This document shows, one piece after another, positions 22,001 to 37,000 of a stretch of 64,000 nt of DNA (its first letter is position 1; each line of letters starts with the position of its first letter). Source of the stretch: Pectinophora gossypiella (taxonomy: Eukaryota > Arthropoda > Insecta > Lepidoptera > Gelechiidae); the NCBI RefSeq assembly GCF_024362695.1, contig NC_065407.1:6758001-6822000 (forward strand). The letters are read 5' to 3'. The position numbers were made by a program, and so were the translations under genes. Below the pieces are notes generated by a model that saw only the letters and a list, made by a program, of their open reading frames with translations, was not told where the DNA came from and ran no database searches.

Positions 22001-25000
22001 GAGGTGCGGAGGCGAGCGGTGTGCCGTATGGCCAAGCGCGAGTCGAATTTATTTGGCACTGACTACAAGATTATTCGGTCTTGTCATACGCCACAAACTG
22101 TTACGTTAGATTCTTTTCAATCCAAAATTGTTCTCATATAAATCAAATTGGTCATTTACATTGTCCTTGTACAGCCAGTATACGTAGTAATGCGTAGGCT
22201 AGTTTCCAGTGAACATAAACAAAGCGTAAGTAAATAAAGTTTGGTTTGCCAAATAGCAAATAGTTTATCAGTTTGCTTTCCGTTTAGCAAATTCTTGATC
22301 AGTCCGATAACAATCCGTTCTAAGAGCATACGACCACGGCTATTTCCTAATCACCACTATTCGGAAGAATTATAATAAATATTTTCTTGTTTCGTACTTT
22401 TTAGAGCGTGATTTTTCCATACACGGGTTTTAGTTTAATTTTTTTTTATAGTAAGTAAAGTATTTAATTTTCATATGATACAAAAAATATGAAACATCAC
22501 AAAACCAATTCCTCGGTTTGTCTGTAGGAGTGGAGTTCGCTTAAAAGTACAATTACTTAACTAGGAGATCTTTTGCATAAGATGTTTAAATAAAGATTTA
22601 GAGAATTTATTTCCATTACACTCCATTGACGTAAGTCGACTGGCAGCATTTTGTTGTCACTAAGTGGAGCGAGTATTTGAATTCTTTCAGTGTCTTTAGA
22701 TAAATAAGGAACTGTATAAACATACATTTTAAATTGGCGTAACTGGTCAAACACAAATAAACATGAGATCATGTTTGTAATACATACACTGGTCAATTTT
22801 GTCATATGTTATCTACCTACCTTCCTAAGTACTTCTGAGACAAAGAAGTTATGGAAATCATTCCGTCAATTTGTCGATTTAATTACAGCTATAGTATTTT
22901 ACAGATTGAAAATTCACCCAGTCACCAAATGCAGTAAAATTATGTTTATGTTTTGTTTTAAGTTTACGCGGTTATTATCATAATTAAAGCACATAATAAC
23001 GGGTTCTTACCGCGTTTAAATGGGGATATGAGACTCCCGATATTTCGACACTGTTGCAAGTGCCATGATCACGGGATAAAAATACCGGGAGTCGAAATAT
23101 CGGGAGTCTCATATCCCCATTTAAACGCGGCAAGAACCCGTTATTATGTGCTTTAATTATGTTTGCTTTAATGTACGTAGATAGAAGGTTGAGGACAATA
23201 AAATAAACGCTTTATAATATATGATAATTGCATAGGAGAGACGGAAGTAACGTCTTTTGCAACTAAAATTTCCTTTTATGAAAAAATTGCTACATTTTTA
23301 TAATTCCACCTTTTATAAAATTAAATATACATATAAGAAAGGTTTATTTTCAGACACTTTGTATCTGATGTTACGTTTTGCGAAGCAGGAAAAAACACTG
23401 GAATAAAACTAAATTGATAATGTGTTTGTGATTTTAAAAACTGGGTACTACCGTAATATGCCTTAGTTAGTCGTCAGTCTATTATTATGGGATAAATATA
23501 GTGCAAAGACACTAAGGTCGCCTATTATTTGAAATTAAGTCAATTTATAAAGTTATTTGAAGTATCATTTTACAAAGTGGTGTCGTAACGTAATAATCAA
23601 TAAAACTTATTATGTTAAAAAAACATAAACTGCCTATATACGTCCCACTGCTGGGCACAGGCCTCCCCTCAATCAACCGGAGGGGGTATGGAGCATACTC
23701 CACCACGCTGCTCCACTGCAGGTTGGTGGAGGTGTATTTACGGCTAATAACCGGGACCAACGGCTTAACGTGCCCTCCGAAGCACGGAATCATCTTACTT
23801 TTTCGGACAATCAGGTGATTCAAGCCTGAAAAGTCCTTACCAAATAAAGGACAGTCTCACAAAGTGATTTCGACAATGTCCCCATCGGGAATCGAACCCT
23901 GACCATCGTGAGCCTAACGCTCTAACCACTAGACCACGGAGGCTGTATGTTATTTAACAATGTAATAAATAGCTTAAAGATTAGTTACGTCTTTGTGATA
24001 ATAAATCTCAATGCATACGAAAGCGTTACCTATCTAACTATCTAACCTAACTCTATTTTCTAACTTCTGTGCTGAACAGCTACAGTTCAACATAGAAGTT
24101 AAAAAGGAAAGAAAATATGAGTTTTGAAACTAAAATGTGGCGACCGAAAAATAGCGCTTTAAAAGGTATACATTCATCATACATAGCGGTCAAACACATA
24201 ACCCTCTTTTTTGCTTCGCTGCAGTCGGGTAAATTTAATTTACTTGCCTGTAGTGTTGGGTAATGGGCATGTCTATAGGCCATCCATAAGGCATATAAAG
24301 GATACCTGGGGGGTTAATAGGGCCACATCGAAGCAATTCATCTAACAAAGCAATATTGCAATTTGACATTTGCGCATATAAAATGAAGTGCGCAATGCAA
24401 ACAAATGTCAAATAGCAATATTGCTATCTTAGATTAACTCCTTTGAATTGCTTCGATATGGCCATTTTAACCTCCCTGTAATGTGTGTGCCATAATAGTT
24501 TGGGTAAGCAATTCATATTCATTTTAGGACTTTTAAATTAATACGAGTATTAGTTGAAGCCCTCGATGCGCGGCGCTGATGAAGTGCCGCGGGCGCTGAT
24601 GACTTGTATTTTATAACATGGCGTCCAACATAATGAATAAATATTTTTTCTTTCCTTTCTTTCTATTTGTAAAATTCTAAGCTTATCTTTCCGTTTCTGA
24701 CTACGGACTGAACTTAGCGAATCATAATAAAAATCATAAAATGTAATTTATTTTCAAAAATTTACAAAGATATTAAATAAAAATATTTTTTGGAAATCAT
24801 TAAATAATTTATTGGTAACAATTATTACATCTCACGTAATTATTTGTTACCATTAAAGTTTCGTGGTGATTGGTAACTTATATCTTTTATACATAAATAT
24901 TATATTAAAAATAACTCTTATTAAGCATTAACAGTAAATAGGTACTATTTTTTTTATATTTTAAATTAACAAACTCGTCATAATAGCACAATATATGTTC

Positions 25001-28000
25001 GATAAGCCATCGTTTGAGTCTGCATTTAAAGCAAATGAGCGAAGGACCCGGCGTGACATCCTCTGGGATGTGTTGTAAGTTGAGAAATGTTTGAAGTTCA
25101 CACTATTCGGTTCTAGTTTGACCAAGATATTATGTCATGTGACTGCGATGTTACGCAAGTTGTACTACATACTAGCAAGTTCAAAGTCAACTAGTTTAGG
25201 GCCAGCTGTGTTTAATATTATAATTCATACGAGTATTTTTACTGATATTTTATACAACGGGCGTGCTTTACATTTTGTTTGTATAAACAGTGTAACTGGT
25301 TTGCGAAGGGCAATCTGGCTGGGAATATGAACTCTATTGTAGTTTTAATAAGTGGTTTGTTTTTACCGTGACTTATATATTGTAGAAGTGAGATACCTCG
25401 GTGGTATTTATTTCATTCAAAAGTTAGCCGGATTCATTACTTGGCTGATTTTAGTTAAATATACTTTAAACATTATGGTAGGGCTGGCAGAGGAAGACTT
25501 AGAAGGAGATGTCCTTAGAAAAGATTGATGAATGTGGAGGAAGCAAGAGAAGTGTCAGGATCGAAGCAAATGGAATTCTATAGTCTCTTACGACCCCGGC
25601 GAGAAATAGGCGTGAGATTTTGAATGTACTTATGTATAAAAAAATAAATAAATATAACCAATGCATCGCAATTCACTGGATACCAAATTAGGTTATATGT
25701 TAGGCATTGCATGTTTGTATAAACTCTTGGATAACTAATAAGTTCATAATAACTGTTTTATTGTTAATCATATTAAGTGAATTTGTATTGCTTATTGAGA
25801 AATAAATATCTTGAACCTGAAATTATTTACATTTACACTTCTTACACTTCTTTCTAATACATGGTATAAACACTATAACACAGCTAAATTCCAGTCAAAA
25901 CAAAACAAAAAATAGAACGGATAAATAAAACAAACGTGTACTTATATAATTAAATTAGGTGTGTTTACGAATGTTATGTTATGAAGAAGTAATTTGATAT
26001 CAAACTTGCTTCCTATTTCCTTAATTTTCTGTTGTGACTTGATTGTGAGCATCGTGACTCACTCTATTAAAATGAGAACGGTGTCTATTAAAGCAAGCTC
26101 GCTGGGCTTGATTGCGTTTGCATCTTTTCGATTTATTTGAGACAAAACGAGATTCATGCTCAAACAGAAGTTACGTAAGTAGTAAGTATTATGTTTATTC
26201 CATGGTAAAAATTTAAGGAAGAAAGGATTTTACTTAAATGGGTTGAGCCGGACATGTTTGTCGCATGCACCCTGAGCGGTGGGCACGGATTGTCACGCAT
26301 TGGGTGCTTCATGACGGGTACAGGCGTCGTAGTAGACCTCGAAAGAGATGGCGTGACCACTTGGACGCTTGCCGGAGGGACTGGCCGGAGTACGCACTGG
26401 ACCGAGAAAAATGGACAGAGGAAGGGGAGGCCTTTGCCCAGCAGTGGGATCTTGTAGGCTAGATTAGATTAGACAGGGTACTTTCCAGAGATGGATTTAC
26501 ATTTTTGTTGTTGTTTTGAGCTGGAAAAACTCCGCAGACAAAGTCTCAATAGCTAGTCAATGTATAAAACAAACCCGTATTCATTACGCCGTTGAACGAC
26601 CTGTTCTACGTCAGACTTATACATTCTAGAACTGTCGGTAGACACAATGACGACGACATACTCATTACGCATACTAAACTGCAAGAGTTGGTATGCTTCG
26701 ACTCATCGATAAAGCATGAACTGGATATGCAGTTTAGGCACTAAGTATAATTCAATGTCTCGGTGAAGTCACAGTGTCGGTGAAGTCAGAGCGGAGCACG
26801 AAATTTATATTTTATTTTATTTATTTATTTTATTTGCCTTCAGTGTCATCTTCTCATCATCTTGGTCCGGCCAAGTAATGAATACCGTTTGCGGTTAATT
26901 TATATTGGTTCGACATGAATATACTTTATAAATAGTCTGTTTCGTTTATTACTCCAAAAAATAGTTACATAATTATTACATCATTTGAATTTATTATATA
27001 TCATTTTAATATTTCCTGATTCAGATTTTGCATACTTTAATTCCACTAACCAATTTATGTACTTAAACATAATTGTTGCTAACTAAGCTTCGGTTCTTTC
27101 ATGCTGCGAAATTGCATAAATAACTAGAAAACTAAATTATAACTTGCGTTAATAATTAATTTAGTTATTTTGTTGAAATTAATAGGTAGGTATTGTTATG
27201 AAATTACTAACGTGTTTGCGAGTAGCTATTATGAACAAAATAACTTACTTAATATACGTTACGTTAATAAAAAAAGAAATAATCTGTTATACTTACATAA
27301 ATTTAATTAAACTTTGCATATGTTTCATACAAACAGTAATGTTGGTCCGAAGTCCAACCAATCCAGTGTCCATAACTCAATGATCTTTTCTAAAATAAAA
27401 TGCATATCAGCTGAATTAGATATACCTGTGATGTTAGACGGGAATTCTGTATTTCTAAATTTAGCCTAAAGAAACCTTGAGGTGGCGACATGAATATGAA
27501 TAATAAAAAAAAAATCTGGCAAGAGTTGGTTAGATCATAGATCAGCGTCGTGCCAATTAGGAGTCGAAGTGGTCGCCATGGCCGAAATCGGTCGGAGAGA
27601 TCATCATCATCATCAGATCATATAATGCTGGTTAGATTATTATAGATTAGGTACCTACATAGTGTACGGAGTTTGTACTGTGGGTTAAACAGACTGAAAA
27701 AATTAACTCCACTTGAGGGGTAGCAGGGTGAGCGGGTTCCCCTTTAGGTCACATACTCACTTAAATTAAATTAAATAAAAAATCATTTATTTCAGACAAA
27801 TAGTCCATATTAGATTCAATACACACTACTAAAAACAATAAAATTATTAAAAAAATACACGAATGAAGAATAAAAAAGAATTTAATTTTGTAAATTAATT
27901 ACTATTACAAATTAATTACAATAAAATGTCAGATCAGTAGTTTTTTTTTAATAGTATAAGCTTCTGTTCTGCATAGGTTCAACTTTAACAACTATAAGTT

Positions 28001-31000
28001 TTATCGAAGGTCAATTTTTCGATAAAACAATGCAAAGTTGATTTTTGATAAGTTTATAATTGATTTAAGTTCGATTTTTGACAGATCTCTGCTATACGTA
28101 TAATGTAGTTGACGAAGTTGGTAGGCATCACTTGAATAATAGTAATATTTTTCAGTTCATCTTTGTTGTATTGTGGAAATACCACAATAGCATGGTAAAG
28201 TTACAAGACTTTGTTACCGTGGGAACTTAAATTTTCCTCAAAGGAAATAATATAGGATTGAGGCATTACCGAGTCAATTTCCACAAGCCTTCAAAGCAAG
28301 CAATAATAGAAAACGGAAGTATTTATCTTTGACTATTGGTACTTAGTTACATTTTAATTGTTTACGTGTTCACCCATTGATGTATATTATGTTACTATAG
28401 AGTGCAGTGACGTATAATATGTTGCTATAGTGTGTATTGATGTATAATGTTATTTATGCTCATGTGAGTTAATGTTGGTTTACGCAGTTCGTTAACTATA
28501 CTTAGAAATAGCAATTACAAATAAATAACGCTACAATAGCAATTATAAACACATATCTAATATTTGTGAGTAGTGTGTTTGGTTTGAGGAGCTCGGTGGC
28601 GCAGCGGTAAACGCGCTCGGTCTGCGATTGTTGAAGTTAAGCAACTTTCGCAAAGGCCGGTCATAGGATGGGTGACCACAAAAAAAAAGATTTCATCACG
28701 AGTTCGTTCGTGCTTCGGAAGGCACGTTAAGCCGTTGGTCCCGGCTGCATTAGCAGTCGTTAATAACCATCAATCCGCACTGGGCACGGTTTAAGGCCCG
28801 ATCTCTCTATCCATCCGTAGGGAAGGCCCGTGCCCCAGCAGTGGGGACGTTAAAGGGCTGATGATGATGAGTGTGTTTGGTTTTATTATTAGTGATAGTG
28901 ACAGACAACCTACCCCGTTAGGGATATTAGTCGTGAGTTTGTGATCTTTCTTTGACCTCTTCTATTAAAATAAAAACAGATTATCAATCGGACAATCACT
29001 CGGTGACGTCAATCTATTGTGATTACAGTCTCTCTCTGATGATTCATACATAATGTAGGCTGATTTTGTAATTGATTAAGATCTCTACGTAACGTTATCT
29101 TTACATGGATTTTGAGTCATCATAAAAATAAAATGATATAAAATAGATACATGTATTACATATTATATAAGACCGCGCCTATTTTCACATATTAAGTAAC
29201 AAGCGGCTAGTCCCCACTGCTTTATCGTTATCCTCAATTATATTATAAACACTTACAATACGAGGACACGACTAGGATAGGTTTCAAAAGTTCCTACTCC
29301 GCGGATAAAATGTAACCCATAGACACACTGTAAAATGAGTTTTACTTAAGTGATATGTACTAATAATAACTAGACAAATACTTAAATGACTTCTGAATCT
29401 ATTTCCTATTTTCCATTTGGATAGGCCTCTGCCTAACCTAACCACGATATTCCACTTACTATGATCCTGACACTTTCGCTACTTCCCCTCTCATCAAAGT
29501 CTTCATGCATGCTCGGAGGTTTAGAATACTCTTGGCCTTCCCTCGCGGCACAGCAACCGCGTCGCGGCGCGAAGTATTTTGAGAGCTTCGACCAATAGTA
29601 CGACGTCTAGTATTCGTAGCGTCTACGGGTCGAAACCCACGATATAATTCGCGCGCGCATACATATATTTACATAAACATATATATATAAACTCACGCCT
29701 ATTTCCCACCGGGATCAGCAGAGACTATGGAATTCCATTTGCTTCGACCCTGATACCACACTCACACCACATTCATCAATCGTTTCATATACGCAGATTT
29801 TAGAGTAAACAGTACTGAACCTATTCTAAAGACATCTCCAATTTGATCAATGTACGTCCTTCTAGGTCTTCCTCATATTACCTACATCAAATCTACACTT
29901 CATCATCTCCTCTATTATTCCTGCTATCCTAATACAGGTTAGGTCACATACCTCCGAAAGTGCATTTCTCGGGAATATGGATTTCTTCAAGATGTTTTCC
30001 TTTACCGCTGAGCACGTGATAATTATTTATGATCCAAACAAGAATCAACAATCATTGGTTTAGGCCTGTGCTGGATTTGAACCTGCGACCTCAAAGTGAA
30101 AGGCAAGCGTTCTACCAACTGGGCACACACATCTACCTATTACATTTATTTATTTTACTTTTAATGTTTTATTTGATAACTATTTATATATACCCACGTA
30201 TAAACTTAAGCTTCTAAGCACTATTAGATATGATGTGAGGTTGACCCAAAAGTCCTTCAATTACTTGTAGCCATTCCTGATGACCGCTTCTTAAGGCAGA
30301 TATCTGTGATTATGAACTGTGTAGTTGGGCCATAGCCTAGAAGTAGTATATTATTTTGCATACAGACAGATGGGAAACGCTTAGGGCTCTCACGTAATAT
30401 ACGATCCCGACGACCCGATTACTTTACCCATAGAGGCAGCCAATCAGCTCGCGACATCAAACACTTCAGGACCCCGATACCGACCCCGCCGGCGTAGTCG
30501 ATGATTTCCTTCAATCAGCGCTTACCGCTATCGACCCACTAGGGTCGATTAATTCTTTCAAATATTTTTTCCTTTCAGACGACGCCCTGAGCCGAGGTTC
30601 GCGCCCAACTGGGCACCCTCAGGCCTGTTGTCTTAAACGTTGTACCGGGTGAGAGCCTTCAGCGCTCCCCATTTGTCCAGCTAAGTAGTTAATGCCATCT
30701 GCGGCAAATCTGCAATAAGTCACGTCAAAAAAAAAAAACAACAGACAGATGGGAAACGTTGAGGGCTCTCACATAATATAATATTACTATTATCATTCAA
30801 TGGAGATACGATTGTTACAAACAAAACAATAGTTATAATACGCAATTATAGATCATTTATAGGCATATCGCATAGCCGGTGACATTCCTAGCATAGTTAC
30901 TTGTATTGTACTTTGCGTGTAAAGTAAGTCCCAAAGACGCTACTATTAACCAAAACGACTAGTCCAATACAATTGGGTCGTGTACTATAGGTTCAATGTA

Positions 31001-34000
31001 AATTAAGAAATCAAATCAAATATACTTTATTGCACAGAACTAAATTTCAACAATCAGACATAACACATTAATACAGTACAATTTGGGCGGCCTTATCTCT
31101 CTAGAGCAACCAAAAACAAAGAAACAAACAAGAAAAAGCAAGCAAGCAAGAAAGCAAGAAATTATGATTACTAAATAAAGACAGATCTGAAACTAAAACA
31201 TTTTCTTTTTTCTATATTTTAACTTATTTATGAATTTTAACCAAGAAACTCGGAAATCCCGCTGTGGACAAATCACTTTGTGATCCCTAGTTTGATTAGG
31301 ACATTATAGGCTGCTCACCTGATTTTCCAGAAGAAGGATGATCCGTGCTTCGGAAGGCACGTTAACCCGTTGGTCCCGGTTACTACTTACTGATGTAAGT
31401 ACGTAGTCGTTACTTGAGTCACGTCAGGGGCCTTTGGCGGCTCAATAATAATCCTGACACCAGGGTTGATGAGGTTGGTCATCCACCTCACAACCCATAC
31501 GATAGAAGAAGACCAAGAAAAACGTAATAATAAATCCGACATTTTATCACGTTTTTCTATGACGTCACAGTGTGCTTTTTCATACTAATTCCATAGTCAT
31601 TTCGTGTTTTGACGTTAAGTAAAAAGTAACTGATTTGACTAGTTGGAAATTTGCCTATTAGTGATCATATTTCAATAATGATAACATTTTACAATAGCTT
31701 CAATGCGCGGTGAGAATTAGATCTGTCAAAGTATGTAAGCTAGTGTTGTGATGTTCATTAGTGATGTATCAGTCGAGATTAGGTCGATCGGTTCTTTTCA
31801 GCACTTACATACCTATCTATACTTACCCAAGTACGTCTTTGTGGCTCTGTATGTCAGTAAAGTCTCATCAAAACCTCATCAAACTCCCTCATCACATTAG
31901 CAGTCCCGTCTCGCTTGCCCTTGCCGCCGCGAATATCTAAGCAGACATTTGGGCTGCGCGGACGCATCGCATTCAGTTCGCATCCTGCGCGGTATTGACC
32001 TAAATTGTGTAATTTTACGCTCGCGTTTATGCAGGTTCTGCTGGCTAAGGTTGATTGAACTGGGGGGGTAAAAAGGGCCACATTGAAACAATTCATCTAA
32101 GAAAGCAATAAAAGTGTAAAAGACTAAAGGAAATCTAGCAATATTTAACAATAGCTACATTTTGCAATCGGTCTTCTGCTTGACTTTGCAAAGAAGATTT
32201 ATTCTTCCAAGATATGTTAGCATCCATTCAGCACTGACATCTTATAGCCCAGTTGTAAAATGTACGAGTCGAACGTTCCTAGGTTTTGCTAGGAATTTGC
32301 CAATATTCCTCCGTTTCAACCGTGGTTTGAAATAAAAGGAACAGAAATGTTTTTGAAAGCTGGTTATCCCGAGCATGTTATAAAAGTGAAAAGAGATCAA
32401 ACCCCTCTTCATCATCTCCTTACCTAACTTAAAGATTTGACAGGTCCAGTTTTTTACAGAATCCTGCCTGTCTATCCTTTCAACCTGCTAAGGGAAACCA
32501 TCTCAATATAGGTTTGGTTACATACCTTCGAACCGCATTTTTCGGGAATGTGGGTTTCTTCACAATGCTTTCCATCTCCAATCTCTTATGATCTAAACAT
32601 GAATTTGAAAAAAAACATACATACATACATAAACTCACGCCCGTAATCCCTAATGGGGTGGGCAGAGCCACAAGTAATCAAAGACAACTTGCAGCCACTG
32701 TTGATACGATGTCGTAAGCTGGATACGTATGATGAACCGTTTGAAAAAAAAGAACGAAAATAATTGGTTTGGGCCCGTGTTAGATTCGAACCTGCGGCCT
32801 CACACTGAGAGTCAAGTTCTTCCAACTGGACTCCCACTCCTGAGATCAAGATTTGTCTATTGTGACGACATTACTTGAGGCGATGCATTACTATAGGTGG
32901 CTTGTCACTAAAACTCTGCTGCTTATCATCCCGGGCATGCTCATCGGAAGAGCCTTATCCTGTATAGGTTAAAGAAACAAAAGAGATATGCCTTCAGCAC
33001 TAAATTACACGAGTGCATGTCGCCTGTTGAGTCACGTCAGCGTTTCAAGCGGCCGCACCAAGACATTTCTGACCAAGAACAACACATTGGACCGTAACAT
33101 TGATTTACTCGCCAATCCTGCCATTCATTGAGTTATGGTTGTGCGATATGATAAGTTTATTTATATTTTATTTATTTATTTATTCGCTAAGATCACAAAC
33201 ACATTATCATTACAGGTAAAATCCCAAGTCGATAATGCTTGAAAAATGTCATGCCATTCATATAAAATCAAAATCAAATAAAACATTATTGTATTATACA
33301 GAGAATTATTGAGAATGATTTATTGTATTGTACGAATTAAATCAAATTAGATATAATAAAATTAGATACAATTTTCTTTTATTACAACTATCAAAGATTT
33401 TTTCATAAATAGGATAATGTGGTTTCTGCGAATCTCGTGGACGAGCAATCAAACAAATCAATCTCCCTAGAGACCCCGTTGAGTATTCTCAGCGCCGTCG
33501 TCAGTGGGGCATATTTCAATATATTCGTCCTACACTTGGGCAACGAGAACACATCCTCACGAGGGCCTCGCCTGAATCGCATATTCGGCACATTTACACC
33601 TATTACAGCCAGTAAAGTTAAAATACGATCGTTGGCTCATATACATATTATATGCTCGTTTTGTGCATATTTCAGTTCCACCGGCTATGCTCCTGCAGGT
33701 CTTTATAATAAGTACTCTGTATTGTCCTGTTACCGTACGGTTCGTCATATACATCTTAGGACTTTAATGCCAGGTATCGGTCCTAAGTATAAATTACGAG
33801 TGTGTATATATTATTTAAAAGTATATCGTCTTCCAGTGCAACCCGTTTCTTGTCTACCTAATGTCTATTTGGGTATTCAGGGACACGTCAAGGCCATACG
33901 CCATACGACTACTAATGTGCTAAGGATTTAGGAATGTGAATTGTGATGCTGTACTGCCTAGAAGATAATCATTTATCCTTCTTTGTATGGCCGACAATAG

Positions 34001-37000
34001 TGTAAACAAGAGGGTGATGGATGATTAAAGTACAGTCCTGGAATAGTAAGATAAATATTTACCTAGGAGTATATAAACATTATTGCGCAAACCATCCTGT
34101 ATGTGGTGTGAGCAGTTAGTGCGAAACAGGTTTGCAGCCAGCCCGATGATCGCATTCGGTACCTATTGTGGCGCGTAGTGGGTATCAATAGTTTAAGTAA
34201 ATTGTAGTAATTTTAAAGCGGAATGTTCATCAGGACAAACCCTTTTGGGGTTTATTGATGTGATCTATTGTTTTTAGTTTATAATATATTTTTTTTTATA
34301 ATTTATTATTCGTTTGCCATTCTTGCAGGTGATGTTCTCGTTACCTAAACTACTGCATACGTTTTGTTGGTGGCCCCGGTAAGATAGTCTTGACATTGGA
34401 ATGGACCCTTATTTTCTTTATTATGATATCCACTTTATTATTTTTTACACTTAATATAGGTACGGTCACGAGCATTAATATGTATACACTTTGGTACCAT
34501 GTCACATTAACTTTTCTGACAAATTGAACTGTTTGTTAGTCTCACTAAATGTCAAATATGTTACTGCGACAGAGTCCTATAGTGGGTACATTATATTGCT
34601 CATGATTGTACTATAATTGCCAAGTATACTCACATGCCATGTGGAAAATTCTCACCACAAATAATAGTTTATAACTACACATATTAGCATCACGCCTGTA
34701 TCCCTGAAGGGGTGGGCAGAAGTGTATAGTATATACATCCACTCTTCTATAACTATGTTTAAGTCCCATGTGAATGGGAGCGAGCTTATTGCTATTAACC
34801 GCATACAAATCATTAATTAAGCAACGGCCTCTGTGGTCCAGTGGTTGAGCGTTGGGCTCACGACCTGGAGTTCCCGGATTCAAATCCCGGTAGAGACATA
34901 TCACAAAAATCACTTTCTGATCCCTAGTTTGGTTAGGACATTACAGGCTGATCACCTGATTGTCCAAAAACTAAGAACATCTGTGCTTCGGAAGGCACGT
35001 TAAGCCATTGGTCCCGGTTACTACTTACTGATGTAAGTAAGTAGTCGTTACATGAGCCATGTCAGGGGCCTTTGGCGGCTTATTAATAACCCTGACACCA
35101 GGGTTGATGAGGTTGGGAATTCACCTCGCAACCCACACGATAGAAGAAGATTAATTAAGTCGATTCCCAAAATGTCAACTAAAATTTATTCTACCACGTT
35201 AGGTATGTGGATAAAAACCTTTAATGGGAATTGAATACGAGACCTCTGGTTACAGTTCTTCGTTATTTACAAAGTACTTTTTTTATGGAGATTAATCGTG
35301 TATCCTATTGTTTTAAAACAAAAAGACCCTATAAAGTTACCTAAACGAATACAATTATACGAAAACAGAAAATACGTACTTACTTAATTACAAATTTATG
35401 AACTGTGAAACAAATAATCAGAACCATAAAGACATAAGTTGTGAGTTTATGCTAATTGTGTGCTCCATTATGTTTCGTCGACAAAGTTAAGTATGTTTCA
35501 AGCATGTGAATATATGAAGGAGGTAATAAAAACAAACTCGCGAGAATATTGTGTCTACTGAGAGCTATTGCTGGTGCATCATATTCGTGTTACTAGCTGT
35601 TCTTTTATGCTAAAAAGTCGATTACAGAGCAATATTCAGTGTTCCATACGCAAAATGGGTACAGCGAATTGTTAGACAATTTTAGACGAATTCTTTACAA
35701 CAGATTTTCTGGTGCTATAAAATGGTATTATATTCGGCATTAGCTAGTGACGACTTGTTTTAAGTTTACGCGGTTATTATCATAATTAAAACACATAATA
35801 ACGGGTTCGGGGTTCGGGGTACGGGGTAAATAACGGGTGATCATGGCCCTTGAGACAGTGTCGAAATATCGGGAGTCTCATATCCCCTTTTAAACGCGGT
35901 AAGAACCCGTTATTATGTGTTTTAATTATAGTGACCACTTTTTACTAAATCCATACTTTTTGATGGCACGTATGTACCTGGTACATACTAAGTATAGTGG
36001 TATATACTTAGTACACCTAGTATAGTATACCAAGTGCAGTTCAGCAGAGCAATGGGACCAGGGGCCTGTTTAATAAAACTTACAATTGTAAATTACAACG
36101 ACAATTTGATGTTCATTACGTAGCTAATATGAAACTGCAAAATATTCGTGATCACACACTCCGCAATGTACATCAAATTGTCATTGTAATTTACAATTGT
36201 AAGTTTTATTAAACAGGCCCCTGATGAGAGCCCTAAGCGCTCCCCATTTGTCTGGCCATGTAGTTGATGCCCAGTGTACAATCATGAGCAATACCATGTA
36301 CCCACTTTAGAACCCTGTCGCACTATCATATTTGACATTTAATGAGACTTACTATTTAATTCGTCAAAAAAGTTAATGTGACTTGGTTTCAAAGTGTATA
36401 CGTATTAGTACTCGTGATCGTAGCGTACATTTCCGATAACCAGGTAAGATTTTATTTCTCAAATATGGCGCACTTTTTAGTCTACCTTAGGTAACATCAT
36501 CATCACCAGCCCATTAACGTCCCCACTGCAGGGGCACGGGCCTTCCCTATGGATGGATAGGGAGATCGGGCCTTAAACCATCACGTGGGCCCAGTGCGGA
36601 TTGGTGGTTATTAACGACTGCTAATGCAACCGGGACCAACGGCTTAACGTGCCTTCCAAAGCACGAAGGAGCTCGAGATGAAAACTTTTTTTGTGGTCAC
36701 CCATCCTTTGACCGGCCTTTGCGAAAGTTGCTTAACTTCAACAATCGCAGACTGAGCGCGTTTACCGCTGCGCCACCGAGCTCCTCATATTTGACATTTA
36801 ATGAGACTTACTGTTTAATTTGTCAAAAAAGACTTGGTTTCAAAGTGTATACGTATCAGTACTCGTGATCGTAGCGTACATTTTCGATAACCAGGTAAGA
36901 TTTTATTTCTCAAATATGGCGCACTTTTCAGTCTACCTTAGGTTACATAAATACGAAATAATCCTTAAAATATTCTAAAACGAAATGACAGAAGATACTA

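Noticed and set aside
21953..22141. Small basic protein gene
   Set aside because: Lys/Arg-rich start is suggestive, but there is no homology that can be named, no clear splice partner and no repeat of the pattern.
33419..33931. 170-codon plus-strand ORF
   Set aside because: No recognisable domain or splice support, and it overlaps a minus-strand LINE tail.
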